Shown here piece after piece: positions 1-7,181 of a stretch of 64,000 bases of DNA (the first letter of the stretch is position 1; every line of letters starts with the position of its first letter). Under the pieces are notes generated by a model, which saw only the letters and a program-made list of their open reading frames with translations, searched no databases and had not been told where the DNA came from. Source of the stretch: Agrobacterium tumefaciens. GTDB lineage: Bacteria; Pseudomonadota; Alphaproteobacteria; Rhizobiales; Rhizobiaceae. Both the position numbers and the translations under genes were made by a program. The stretch covers positions 1,411,001 through 1,475,000 of the forward strand of contig CP048470.1 in assembly GCA_025559845.1 (NCBI GenBank), read 5' to 3'.

Positions 1-205
1 AGATGATGACGGCATCGATGTCCTTGTTCGCCAGGACGTCGTCAATTGTGCTGACGGCACATCCTGTTTCCTCTGCGATTGCCTTCGCTGCGTTTTCCAT
101 TGCATCGACCACGGCGACCAGCTTCGCGCGACTGTCCGTCGCGATTGCCTTGGCGTGAACCTTGCCGATGCGGCCAGCGCCAAGCAGTGCCAGTTTCGTA
201 ACCAT
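1..205 (-). CDS. iolG: Inositol 2-dehydrogenase-like Gfo/Idh/MocA oxidoreductase, N-terminal part
   Basis: Only the first 68 codons are present; the rest lies to the left of the window. The N-terminus carries the Rossmann dinucleotide-binding loop GAGRIG at residues 9-14, followed by KVHAKAIA, a combination typical of myo-inositol 2-dehydrogenases (IolG/IdhA) in rhizobia. These use NAD to oxidise myo-inositol to scyllo-inosose in the cytoplasm. The ATG is preceded by a good ribosome site (GGGAGG, 6 bases upstream). The upstream DNA has a GGAA-N6-TTCT motif close to the rhizobial IolR box, which supports inositol over another sugar substrate. The Gfo/Idh/MocA family is clear; the exact substrate is inferred. 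Confidence 0.75.
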   Translation of the reverse strand, partial: MVTKLALLGAGRIGKVHAKAIATDSRAKLVAVVDAMENAAKAIAEETGCAVSTIDDVLANKDIDAVII

Positions 206-252
206 TATTCCTCCCGTTGCTCATAACTGCCCTCCACTCCCTGGAAGGCAGA

Positions 253-270
253 ACGTAGAATTCTCTACGT
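253..270. promoter_or_regulatory. 18-bp palindrome upstream of the inositol dehydrogenase gene
   Basis: The perfect inverted repeat ACGTAGA-ATTC-TCTACGT lies 48-65 bp before the start codon. It has the form of a dimeric regulator site and sits in the expected promoter area. The cognate protein is unknown. Confidence 0.5.
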
Positions 271-278
271 GAAAATAT

Positions 279-292
279 GGAATATATGTTCT
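279..292. promoter_or_regulatory. Candidate IolR-type operator
   Basis: GGAA-TATATG-TTCT differs by one base from the GGAA-N6-TTCC motif that I recall for the RpiR-type repressor IolR of Sinorhizobium inositol genes. It lies 74-87 bp upstream of the inositol dehydrogenase start, next to the 18-bp palindrome. The consensus is from memory, and no IolR gene is in the window. Confidence 0.4.
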
Positions 293-476
293 ATTTTGCT
301 AGATCGACAGGTGCATCATGTCAAGCGATTTAAACGAGCAGATGCATCCCTTTCGGGCGCTGGTTTGACGTGTCCGGTCACAATGCACCTGACGTTTGGT
401 TAAGATGAAAAAAAGCGCGCCGCAGTCATCGATGATGGCGTATCCGCATGACAAATGCGTTTTTTATATCAGTCGC

Positions 477-1712
477 TTATGCATGGCTTTGCGCGGGGAG
501 GGCATAGACTTCCACAGGGGTTTCAAGTCCACGAAGCAGCCAGGGTCCGAGGTTTTCCAGCTTGTCGCTACATCCTGCCGCGTTGACGAACTCCTTGGAA
601 AAGAGAACCGGGCGCCCGGTGTCTTTCGTCAGGGTTTCAAGGCGGGATGCTATGTTCACGGCTGGGCCGATGACTGTGAAATCCAGACGGGTTTTCGAAC
701 CGATGTTGCCATACATGACATCGCCGATATGAACGCCGATGCCGTACCCCAGATGTTCGTGGCCTTTCTGCCTGTTGACTTCATTGAGCGCGGCAAGCCC
801 TTCCTGCGCCTTGCCAATCGCCTTGAGAAGATTGTGGCAGGCGTCGGGATTGCTGAGTGGAAAAACCGCCAGCAATCCGTCGCCCATAAACTTCAGGATC
901 TCCCCACCAAATTCCTCGATCGGGTCGCACATAGCGTCGAAATAGCCGTTGAGCAGTTCGATCACATCGTCTCTCGGCCAAAGGTCGGAAATATGTGTGA
1001 AATTGCGCAGATCGCAGATCAGGATCGCCGCGCCGACTGTGGCGCCGCTTCCGCGTGTCGTTGCGCCATCCAGAATCTTCGCCCCAGCATGTGGCCCGAC
1101 ATAGGTTTCCAGCAATGTCCGCGCCATGCGATTTTTGACCCTGATCTCGCTGACGAGCGCGAGCGCGGGTATAAGATTTTTCAACGTTGCGATTTCAGCA
1201 TCAGAAAACCCGCCTAGGCGATCGCTGGCGAAACTCGCCACATGCCGTTTTTCGAACGTGTGTTCTATTGGCCAGGCACAATAATCTGTCATTCCCTCGG
1301 CGAGAAGATCGTCATAGATCGCATATCCGGCCCCGTTCGTTGCGCCGCTTTGCAGTCGCTGGCGAACCTCCTGAGCACCACGATGGATCTCGCTGATAGG
1401 ACTGTTGATATATTCCGGAGAACTTTCCGATCCGTACCCGAATGTATCGATGTCGGCGGCTTCGATGCCCGGCTTCCAGATTATGCGCGCACCAAGCCAT
1501 TGCGGGTGGCGAACCTGGAAGGCAAGGACGGCACGTGCGATGGAAACGCCTTCAGCACGCAACCGCTCGCACATTTCCACAAATATTTCGTCGATGAAAC
1601 GCTGACCCTTGGTATCGGTCACGAGCCAGTCGAGGATGCCGGTTTTTTCCGTCGGCCAAAGATTGAGCGTCGACGCCGAAATGAGATCCTCGGTGTTATC
1701 GCGAAGTGTCAT
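477..1712 (-). CDS. Class III adenylate/guanylate cyclase, soluble
   Basis: 411-residue protein that should make cAMP (possibly cGMP) from the nucleotide triphosphate. The C-terminal cyclase homology domain (about 222-405) has both metal-binding aspartates: D234 in CDLRNFT and D278 in KFMGDG. The transition-state Asn/Arg pair is N353 and R357 in VIGPAVNIASR. Residues 1-220 form a separate unnamed domain seen in rhizobial cyclases, probably sensory. No transmembrane segment is visible, so it should be cytosolic. The start at MTLRDNTED was chosen because the longer reading frame adds 42 residues of low-quality sequence. The ribosome site is weak. Rhizobiaceae carry many such cyclases, so the specific signal cannot be read from sequence. 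Confidence 0.85.
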   Translation of the reverse strand: MTLRDNTEDLISASTLNLWPTEKTGILDWLVTDTKGQRFIDEIFVEMCERLRAEGVSIARAVLAFQVRHPQWLGARIIWKPGIEAADIDTFGYGSESSPEYINSPISEIHRGAQEVRQRLQSGATNGAGYAIYDDLLAEGMTDYCAWPIEHTFEKRHVASFASDRLGGFSDAEIATLKNLIPALALVSEIRVKNRMARTLLETYVGPHAGAKILDGATTRGSGATVGAAILICDLRNFTHISDLWPRDDVIELLNGYFDAMCDPIEEFGGEILKFMGDGLLAVFPLSNPDACHNLLKAIGKAQEGLAALNEVNRQKGHEHLGYGIGVHIGDVMYGNIGSKTRLDFTVIGPAVNIASRLETLTKDTGRPVLFSKEFVNAAGCSDKLENLGPWLLRGLETPVEVYALPAQSHA

Positions 1713-1830
1713 GAGCGGATTCCCGAAATGTGGCCGGCTCTCGGTCGTGCAGGCAGCGCCCGGCGGATGCCGGTGACCACGCTCATGTGGTGCTGAAAAG
1801 CGAAATTTTAAGAGAAGCGTCGGAAATAGT

Positions 1831-1900
1831 TTCGCCATTTCTGATGGCGAATATTCAAACGCCGCCGGAATGCTCCATCAAGAACATTCCGTTGGCGGCG
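1831..1900 (-). terminator. Two hairpins between the mini-XRE gene and the cyclase gene
   Basis: Read leftward from the XRE gene stop there is first a stem CATTCCG..GGCGGCG/CGCCGCC..GGAATG (1860-1872 with 1885-1900, small bulge). It is followed by a T-rich stretch (TTTGAATATT) and then a perfect 8-bp stem TTCGCCAT/ATGGCGAA with a 5-base loop (1831-1851). The first is a plausible weak intrinsic terminator. The second lies between it and the cyclase start. The assignment is tentative because the T-run is imperfect. Confidence 0.4.
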
Positions 1901-1921
1901 GTTAAATCGGAGCGCAGAAGA

Positions 1922-2152
1922 TCAGATGACAGCTTCGACGGGGATGTTCAAAGCAGCCGCAACGCGCTTGATGCGTATCGGATCGCTGTCAGTGCCCTCT
2001 TCCAGGGCTCGGATTTCGGTGGTCGTAAGGCCACAGGTTATTGCCAGTTGGTCGACCGTGTAGCCGGCGTGGTTTCTGGCTGCCAGTATCTTTCTGGCAA
2101 ATGGTGCGCTGGTTTCCTGATCGGAATCTGGCTGTGAAATGGAAATGGTCAT
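1922..2152 (-). CDS. Small Cro/C1-type helix-turn-helix protein
   Basis: 76-residue protein made up almost entirely of a Cro/C1-type (XRE) DNA-binding domain (about residues 18-76). ARKILAARNHAGYTVDQLA gives helix 1-2, GLTTTEIRALEEG the recognition part, and VAAALNIPVEAV the closing helix. It should be a small transcription regulator; its target is unknown. The start MTISISQ was chosen for its ribosome site (GAGGGAG). A frame running 46 residues further upstream has no support. It stands alone, with a long spacer on both sides. Confidence 0.75.
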   Translation of the reverse strand: MTISISQPDSDQETSAPFARKILAARNHAGYTVDQLAITCGLTTTEIRALEEGTDSDPIRIKRVAAALNIPVEAVI

Positions 2153-2398
2153 GACTTGCATCTCCCTCGTGATGGACACTGGATGTCGCCGGTCTGAAAA
2201 TATTGCCGGTGTTGAATGCGACTGCGTTGCCGGAGAATAAATTGGGCTGCAACGCTGCGAGGAAGATAGACATTTCGTCCCGCTCCGCAATAGTTAAATT
2301 TTGTTAAGAATCGTGATCGGAAAATTCTGAAATTGTTTCAGTTGTTTATCCAGTGAGCATAGCCGCTGTCATGGCGAGAAAGCCAGTATCAGTCAGCC

Positions 2399-3511
2399 TC
2401 AAAGCATTCCCCAGGCACGAAATCGCCCGCGCCCCGTGACTTCGCGAAGTTCAAGCTGGTTGGCTAATCCCACAGCACCTTGCTGTGTTGTTCCAAGTTC
2501 CTTGACGATGACTGAAGCCGAGACGACGGGCCGGGCGACAACAAGGTCGATCAGTGCCGGCAATCGCGAACTTGAACGCCGGCCGACCAGTTTCCGCAGC
2601 ATTCTTTCACGGGCGTGCAGGAGCCTGTCATGCTCTTTCAGTCCACCAACAGCGCCTTCGTAAAAACTGTCGAGAAGCGCTACGGCGCGCTCCGTCTGGT
2701 CGGCGGCGTGTCTGCGGTCGCGTGCAACAGCGCGCAGGCCTGGGCTGAGCGCCGGCAGATGATCAGGAGAAACCCCCGAATCACGTAGAAAAGCCGCTGT
2801 CAGCAGCCTGCCAAGCCAGGGGCTTCGTTGCAGAACTTCAAGCTTGTTCCACGCGTCCAGCATGATCGCGGCGCGCAGGATCGGCGGGAGTGCCTGGCTT
2901 GCGTCATGAACCTGCCGCCACTCCTCAAGCCTTTCTTCCTCATCCCAGTCTGCGTCACGGATCAGAGCGTGGCTGTCGTTTGCGGGCAGGCTTGGCGGAA
3001 GATCACGCCCTCCGGTGACGGCTTGCAATGTTGCCGTGCTGCGTGCCAGAAGGGCATCCAGCTCGGAAAAAGCATCTTGTAGTGGCACATCTTCGACAGA
3101 CGTTTCATCGACATCCGGTGTAGCGGGAGAGAAACTTTGGAGGCCTGTACTTTCATCAGGATCCGATATCTTGCCACGCAGGCGGGACAAGCCGCTCGCC
3201 GAGAAGGCCCATCCTCTGACATTCGCGAAGATCGTGCGTCGGGTTCGCAATATCCTGTAGGCGGAAATCATCTCGTGCGTTGGCGCACGTACGTCCATTC
3301 GCGCCTCATGCAAAACGAGGTCTTCCATGTGCACGAGTTCGCCATCGACCCACATGGATGAAATCGCATCGCCGAAATCCTGTCGCTCAATGAAGCCCAA
3401 TCGCAGCGGTGAGCGTAAAATTCGTTCGTCCAGCCGCGCCAACGCCTCGCCCGCCCGTGATGCCGGCACGAGGAGCTTCTCGAGATGCAAATGTGCGATA
3501 TTGTAAAGCAT
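2399..3511 (-). CDS. DUF1612 / RHE_PE00001-type protein with C-terminal winged helix
   Basis: 370-residue protein of a family common on rhizobial plasmids and chromosomes (RHE_PE00001 type, DUF1612 plus helix-turn-helix). The N-terminal part (1-110) is a compact domain with the motif VLHEARMDVRAPTHEM. The middle (about 140-300) is helical and acidic. The last 60 residues, with ARPVVSASVIVKELGTTQQ followed by LREVTGRGRFRAWG, form a winged helix similar to that at the C-terminus of Fic proteins. No catalytic Fic motif (HPFxxGNGR) is present. The function is unknown; a DNA-binding regulatory role is inferred from the C-terminus. The start is the first ATG and leaves 237 bp to the divergent permease gene. 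Confidence 0.75.
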   Translation of the reverse strand: MLYNIAHLHLEKLLVPASRAGEALARLDERILRSPLRLGFIERQDFGDAISSMWVDGELVHMEDLVLHEARMDVRAPTHEMISAYRILRTRRTIFANVRGWAFSASGLSRLRGKISDPDESTGLQSFSPATPDVDETSVEDVPLQDAFSELDALLARSTATLQAVTGGRDLPPSLPANDSHALIRDADWDEEERLEEWRQVHDASQALPPILRAAIMLDAWNKLEVLQRSPWLGRLLTAAFLRDSGVSPDHLPALSPGLRAVARDRRHAADQTERAVALLDSFYEGAVGGLKEHDRLLHARERMLRKLVGRRSSSRLPALIDLVVARPVVSASVIVKELGTTQQGAVGLANQLELREVTGRGRFRAWGML

Positions 3512-3626
3512 TGATATTTTTTATTTTACCCCGCAGCCACTGGCAACGGCGGGATTGGTGTTTTTGCCGTCTCGACGGCGGCATATGAAAACGCAGATGC
3601 GACCGGGTGAAAGCAAGGATTATGCC

Positions 3627-3658
3627 GCATTGCAGCATAAGCTTGCGCATTGCAGCAT
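3627..3658. promoter_or_regulatory. Tandem 12-bp direct repeats, candidate operator
   Basis: GCATTGCAGCAT occurs twice with a 20-bp period (3627-3638 and 3647-3658). This is about two helical turns, so both copies face the same side of the DNA. It lies in the intergenic region shared by the DUF1612 gene and the divergent permease gene, 90-120 bp before the permease start. The spacing suggests cooperative regulator binding. The protein is unknown. Confidence 0.5.
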
Positions 3659-3748
3659 CAGAGGTATATACCGTCCGCAGGGAGCGACAAATTATCACAC
3701 CTTCCTTGCTCGCTCCAATCTCCAGATCAGACTGAATCGGAGTCTAGC

Positions 3749-5062
3749 GTGAATATTATGACAAATGAGCCGGCGGCTGCGCCGGATCAGAAAACCCGGC
3801 TGAAATCCATCATCGGTGGATCGGCGGGTAACCTCGTTGAATGGTATGACTGGTACGTCTACTCGGCCTTTACCCTCTATTTTGCGCCGATCTTCTTCCC
3901 GTCTGGGAACCAGACCGCCGAACTCCTGAGTGCCGCCGCGGTTTTCGCTGTCGGGTTTCTGATGCGCCCGATCGGTGCGTGGTTCATGGGCACCTATGCC
4001 GACCGCAAGGGTCGCAAGGCAGGCCTGACCCTTTCCGTGACGCTGATGTGTCTTGGGTCCCTCCTGATTGCCATCACCCCTGGCCATGAAACGATTGGTA
4101 TAGCTGCACCGGCAATTCTGGTTTTTGCCCGTTTGCTGCAAGGGATCAGCGTCGGCGGCGAATATGGCGCCAGCGCGACCTATCTCAGCGAAATGGCCGG
4201 TAAGAGCCGCCGTGGCTTCTTCTCCAGCTTCCAGTATGTCACCCTGATATCCGGTCAGCTTCTGGCACTTGCTGTGTTGCTCATCCTGCAGCGCCTGTTG
4301 ACGCCCGAACAGCTCAGCGCATGGGGCTGGCGCATTCCGTTCTTCATCGGCGGCGTTCTGGCGATTGCGGTGTTTTACATTCGCCGTGGACTGGTCGAAA
4401 CGCAGTCGTTCAAGAACGTCAAGGAAAATGACGACAGTAAGCCGAAGTCCAGCGGCTGGGCGCTTTTCCGGCACTACCCGAAGGAGGCCTTTATGGTTAT
4501 GGCCCTGACGTCGGGCGGTACCCTGGCCTTCTACGCCTACACCACCTACCTGCAGAAATTCCTCGTCAATACCTCGGGCTTCAGCAAGGAGAGCGCGACC
4601 GAAATCACCACGGCGGCCCTCTTTGTCTTCATGCTGTGCCAGCCGATTGCCGGCGCGCTGTCTGACAAAATTGGTCGCAAGCCGCTGATGGTCGGCTTCG
4701 GTATCCTCGGAACGTTGTTCACCTATCTCATCTTCAGCACCCTTGCGACCACGACCAGCCCGTTCACGGCTTTCGCATTGGTGCTTGCAGGACTGTTGAT
4801 CGTGACGGGCTACACGTCCATCAACGCGGTAGTGAAGGCGGAAATGTTCCCGGCACATATCCGTGCTCTTGGGGTTGCGCTGCCTTACGCGCTTGCCAAT
4901 ACCATCTTCGGTGGAACGGCTGAGTTCGTCGCCCTCAAGTTCAAGCAGATCGGCCATGAGGGCTGGTTCTTCTGGTACGTGACGATCATGATTGCCCTGT
5001 CGCTCATCGTCTATGTGAAGATGCGCGATACACGCGATCACAGCCACATCCACGAAGACTGA
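3749..5062 (+). CDS. kgtP: MHS-family MFS transporter, alpha-ketoglutarate permease type
   Basis: 437-residue inner-membrane permease of the metabolite:H+ symporter family with about 12 membrane segments. Near the N-terminus GNLVEWYDWYVYSAF (27-41) is the family hallmark. GTYADRKGRK (81-90) is the cytoplasmic loop 2-3 motif and GALSDKIGRKPL is its repeat in the second half. The closest remembered homologue is KgtP (2-oxoglutarate uptake), but shikimate or other dicarboxylate transporters share these motifs. The GTG start was chosen because GGAG lies 6 bases before it; an ATG three codons on is the alternative. A tandem repeat operator lies upstream and a strong terminator follows. Confidence 0.8.
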   Translation: MNIMTNEPAAAPDQKTRLKSIIGGSAGNLVEWYDWYVYSAFTLYFAPIFFPSGNQTAELLSAAAVFAVGFLMRPIGAWFMGTYADRKGRKAGLTLSVTLMCLGSLLIAITPGHETIGIAAPAILVFARLLQGISVGGEYGASATYLSEMAGKSRRGFFSSFQYVTLISGQLLALAVLLILQRLLTPEQLSAWGWRIPFFIGGVLAIAVFYIRRGLVETQSFKNVKENDDSKPKSSGWALFRHYPKEAFMVMALTSGGTLAFYAYTTYLQKFLVNTSGFSKESATEITTAALFVFMLCQPIAGALSDKIGRKPLMVGFGILGTLFTYLIFSTLATTTSPFTAFALVLAGLLIVTGYTSINAVVKAEMFPAHIRALGVALPYALANTIFGGTAEFVALKFKQIGHEGWFFWYVTIMIALSLIVYVKMRDTRDHSHIHED

Positions 5063-5089
5063 ACTGGCCAATACGCCCATAAATATCCA

Positions 5090-5118
5090 AGCCCCGTCGA
5101 CCTCGGCGGGGCTTTTTT
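5090..5118 (+). terminator. Intrinsic terminator after the permease gene
   Basis: The stem AGCCCCG/CGGGGCT is followed by six T. It lies in the short gap between the permease gene and the convergent sensor kinase gene, so it ends the rightward transcript. Confidence 0.85.
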
Positions 5119-5120
5119 CG

Positions 5121-6455
5121 TCAGGCCGCTTTTACGGGAAAGACAACGCGCGCTTCAAACCCGTCTTTTCGTCCAGGTGCCGGCGATGACAGAAACAGCT
5201 TTCCACCGCTTTCTTCGACCAGCTTTTTCACGATGGCAAGGCCGAGGCCCGAGCCTTCGGCACCCGTCTGGCCTCTGGTGAAGCGCGTTGTCAGTTTGGG
5301 CAACAGTGCTTCGTCGATCACCGGTGCGGAATTGACGACGGAAATCGTTCCGTCGGGCTTCGTCTGGACCGTCACCGGACTTCCCGCCGGGCTGTGGATC
5401 AGTGCGTTTTCGAGCAGATTTCTGACGACAATCCCCAATGCGTCGGCACCGATCCGACATTCGAGACCCGTGTCGCAATCGTTGATGAACCTGATACGGC
5501 GTGCGCCAAGTGCCGATCTGCTGATGTCGTCGACAACCAGTTCCACGACCGGCATGATATCGCTGCTGCTATCGGTGACGCCGATCTTCGCCTCCGCACG
5601 GGACATCTGCAGCAGTTTTTCCGCCAGATGACCGAGATGGCTCAGCGACTTTTCGATATTCTCCACACGGGGAGACAGTTCAGCAGGAATATCTGCACGC
5701 AGTCGCTGCGTTTGCGCCAAAGCGCCGGCAATCGGCGTGCGCAATTCGTGGGCGCTGTTTGCCGTAAATTCGCGCTCAGCCTCGATGGCTGCGCGCAGCC
5801 GCTCCAGCAGCAGGTTGACCGAGCGAGCGATAGGATGAAGTTCTGCGGGAAAAGGTTCGGTTTCAAGCGGCGCAAGGTTGCCGCCATCCTTCTTGCCGAT
5901 CTCGTCGCGCAGGGTGCGTATCGGATAGAGTGTTCGTCTGACGACAACGATCACGGCGATGATACTTGCGGGAATCAGAATGAGGACGGGCAAGAGCAGT
6001 GCGGTTCCTGCCTCCTGTATGGCTTCGCGGCGATTGGCGAAAGCGTCGGCAACCTGCAGGACATAGTTTCCGTCCGGCGTCGCCACCGAATAGATGCGTT
6101 GAGTCGAGGTTTCGGAAAAACCGGGATCGAGCGAAACCTCGAAAGGCTCGGTCGAGCTGTCATGCGAATGCAGGACGACCTGTCCTTCGCGGTCCCGGAC
6201 TTGATAGGTCAGATATTCCGATCCCTCCGAGGAGCGAAGTTTTTGCAGGGCGGGTGCCGTGTTGTTCTGTCTGAGGTCGTCGACCAGAAGAGGCAGCAGC
6301 CTCTCTGCCGTTTCCTGCACACCGGAATCGAAGATTTCCGCGAATTCATCCTGCATCACCATGATCCCGAGGCCACTTGCGAGAAGCCACGACGCCGCAA
6401 CGACGCTTGTGACGGCGACGACGATTTTTCGGGTCATGCTGACGGGTTTGGACAT
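5121..6455 (-). CDS. Sensor histidine kinase (PmrB/QseC type)
   Basis: 444-residue membrane sensor of the OmpR-class two-component systems. TM1 is about 11-34, a periplasmic sensor loop runs 35-150, and TM2 is about 151-172. A HAMP-like linker follows, then the dimerisation helix with phospho-acceptor H236 in SAHELRTP, the N box with N350 in RNLLENALIHSP, and the G box GSGLGLAIVKK at about 401-411. The gene starts 6 bp after the response regulator stop, so the pair is co-transcribed with eptA upstream. By analogy with PmrB it could sense outer-membrane stress, metal or acid, but the periplasmic loop here gives no clear ligand motif. Confidence 0.9.
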   Translation of the reverse strand: MSKPVSMTRKIVVAVTSVVAASWLLASGLGIMVMQDEFAEIFDSGVQETAERLLPLLVDDLRQNNTAPALQKLRSSEGSEYLTYQVRDREGQVVLHSHDSSTEPFEVSLDPGFSETSTQRIYSVATPDGNYVLQVADAFANRREAIQEAGTALLLPVLILIPASIIAVIVVVRRTLYPIRTLRDEIGKKDGGNLAPLETEPFPAELHPIARSVNLLLERLRAAIEAEREFTANSAHELRTPIAGALAQTQRLRADIPAELSPRVENIEKSLSHLGHLAEKLLQMSRAEAKIGVTDSSSDIMPVVELVVDDISRSALGARRIRFINDCDTGLECRIGADALGIVVRNLLENALIHSPAGSPVTVQTKPDGTISVVNSAPVIDEALLPKLTTRFTRGQTGAEGSGLGLAIVKKLVEESGGKLFLSSPAPGRKDGFEARVVFPVKAA

Positions 6456-6461
6456 GCTTGC

Positions 6462-7115
6462 CTACTTGATGGTGTAACCCACGCCGCGAACGGTCTCGAC
6501 GCGGTCACGGCCGATTTTTTTGCGCAGACGGCTGATATAGACCTCGACCGTATTGCTTTCGATTTCTGCACCAAACGCGTAAAGCGCGTCGTGCAATTGC
6601 GTTTTCGAAATGACCGCGCCCGGGCGCTCGACAAGTTTTTCAAGAACGGCCCATTCTCTGGCACTCAGCGTCTGCGCCGTTCCGTCAACCACGATGCTCC
6701 GCCCGACCTGATCGATTTCGATGCCTGGCAACCGAATGACCGGCGCCGAACGCCCTTCGTAACGCCGCGAAACCGCCAGCATGCGGGCCGAAAGCTCGTA
6801 GAGATCAAACGGTTTGACGAGGTAATCGTCGGCACCCGCGTTCAAGCCTGCAATGCGGTCGGAGACCTGGTCATGGGCAGTCAGAATGATAACGGGTGTG
6901 GCGTCGTTACGATTGCGCAAGGCCTTCAACAGGGTGATGCCGTCGCCATCAGGCAATCTCATGTCGAGCAGCACGAGCCCATAGGCCATGGTCAATGTTG
7001 CCGCCATGGCGTCGTTCAACGTCTTGAACCAGTCGACTGCGTGTCCCGCTGCCGCAACATGGTCCCGCAACGCCTCTCCCAAGACGTGATCGTCTTCAAC
7101 AAGCAGAACTCGCAA
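6462..7115 (-). CDS. OmpR/PhoB-type response regulator (PmrA-like)
   Basis: 217-residue DNA-binding regulator. The receiver domain (1-115) has acidic pocket D8/D9, phospho-acceptor D51 in LLDMRLPDGDG and K101 in LVKPF. The C-terminal winged helix (about 125-217) has the usual SAREWAVLEKL and the ending VRGVGYTIK. I chose a TTG start because AAGGGAG lies 5 bases before it and it gives the family N-terminus MRVLLVEDD. An in-frame ATG at 7163 would add 16 residues with a poor ribosome site. It lies between eptA and the sensor kinase gene on one strand and probably controls this operon among other envelope genes. Confidence 0.88.
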   Translation of the reverse strand: MRVLLVEDDHVLGEALRDHVAAAGHAVDWFKTLNDAMAATLTMAYGLVLLDMRLPDGDGITLLKALRNRNDATPVIILTAHDQVSDRIAGLNAGADDYLVKPFDLYELSARMLAVSRRYEGRSAPVIRLPGIEIDQVGRSIVVDGTAQTLSAREWAVLEKLVERPGAVISKTQLHDALYAFGAEIESNTVEVYISRLRKKIGRDRVETVRGVGYTIK

Positions 7116-7181
7116 GACAGCTCCCTTAATAGCGCTGTCCTGCGTATCGCTTTCGCAGGACAAGCGTCAAGTTCTGTCTGA

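Noticed and set aside
3695-5080. Long open frame on the minus strand opposite the alpha-ketoglutarate permease gene
   Set aside because: The translation is charged, low in hydrophobic residues and matches no family. The opposite strand encodes a clear MFS transporter; such antisense frames are common in GC-rich coding DNA.
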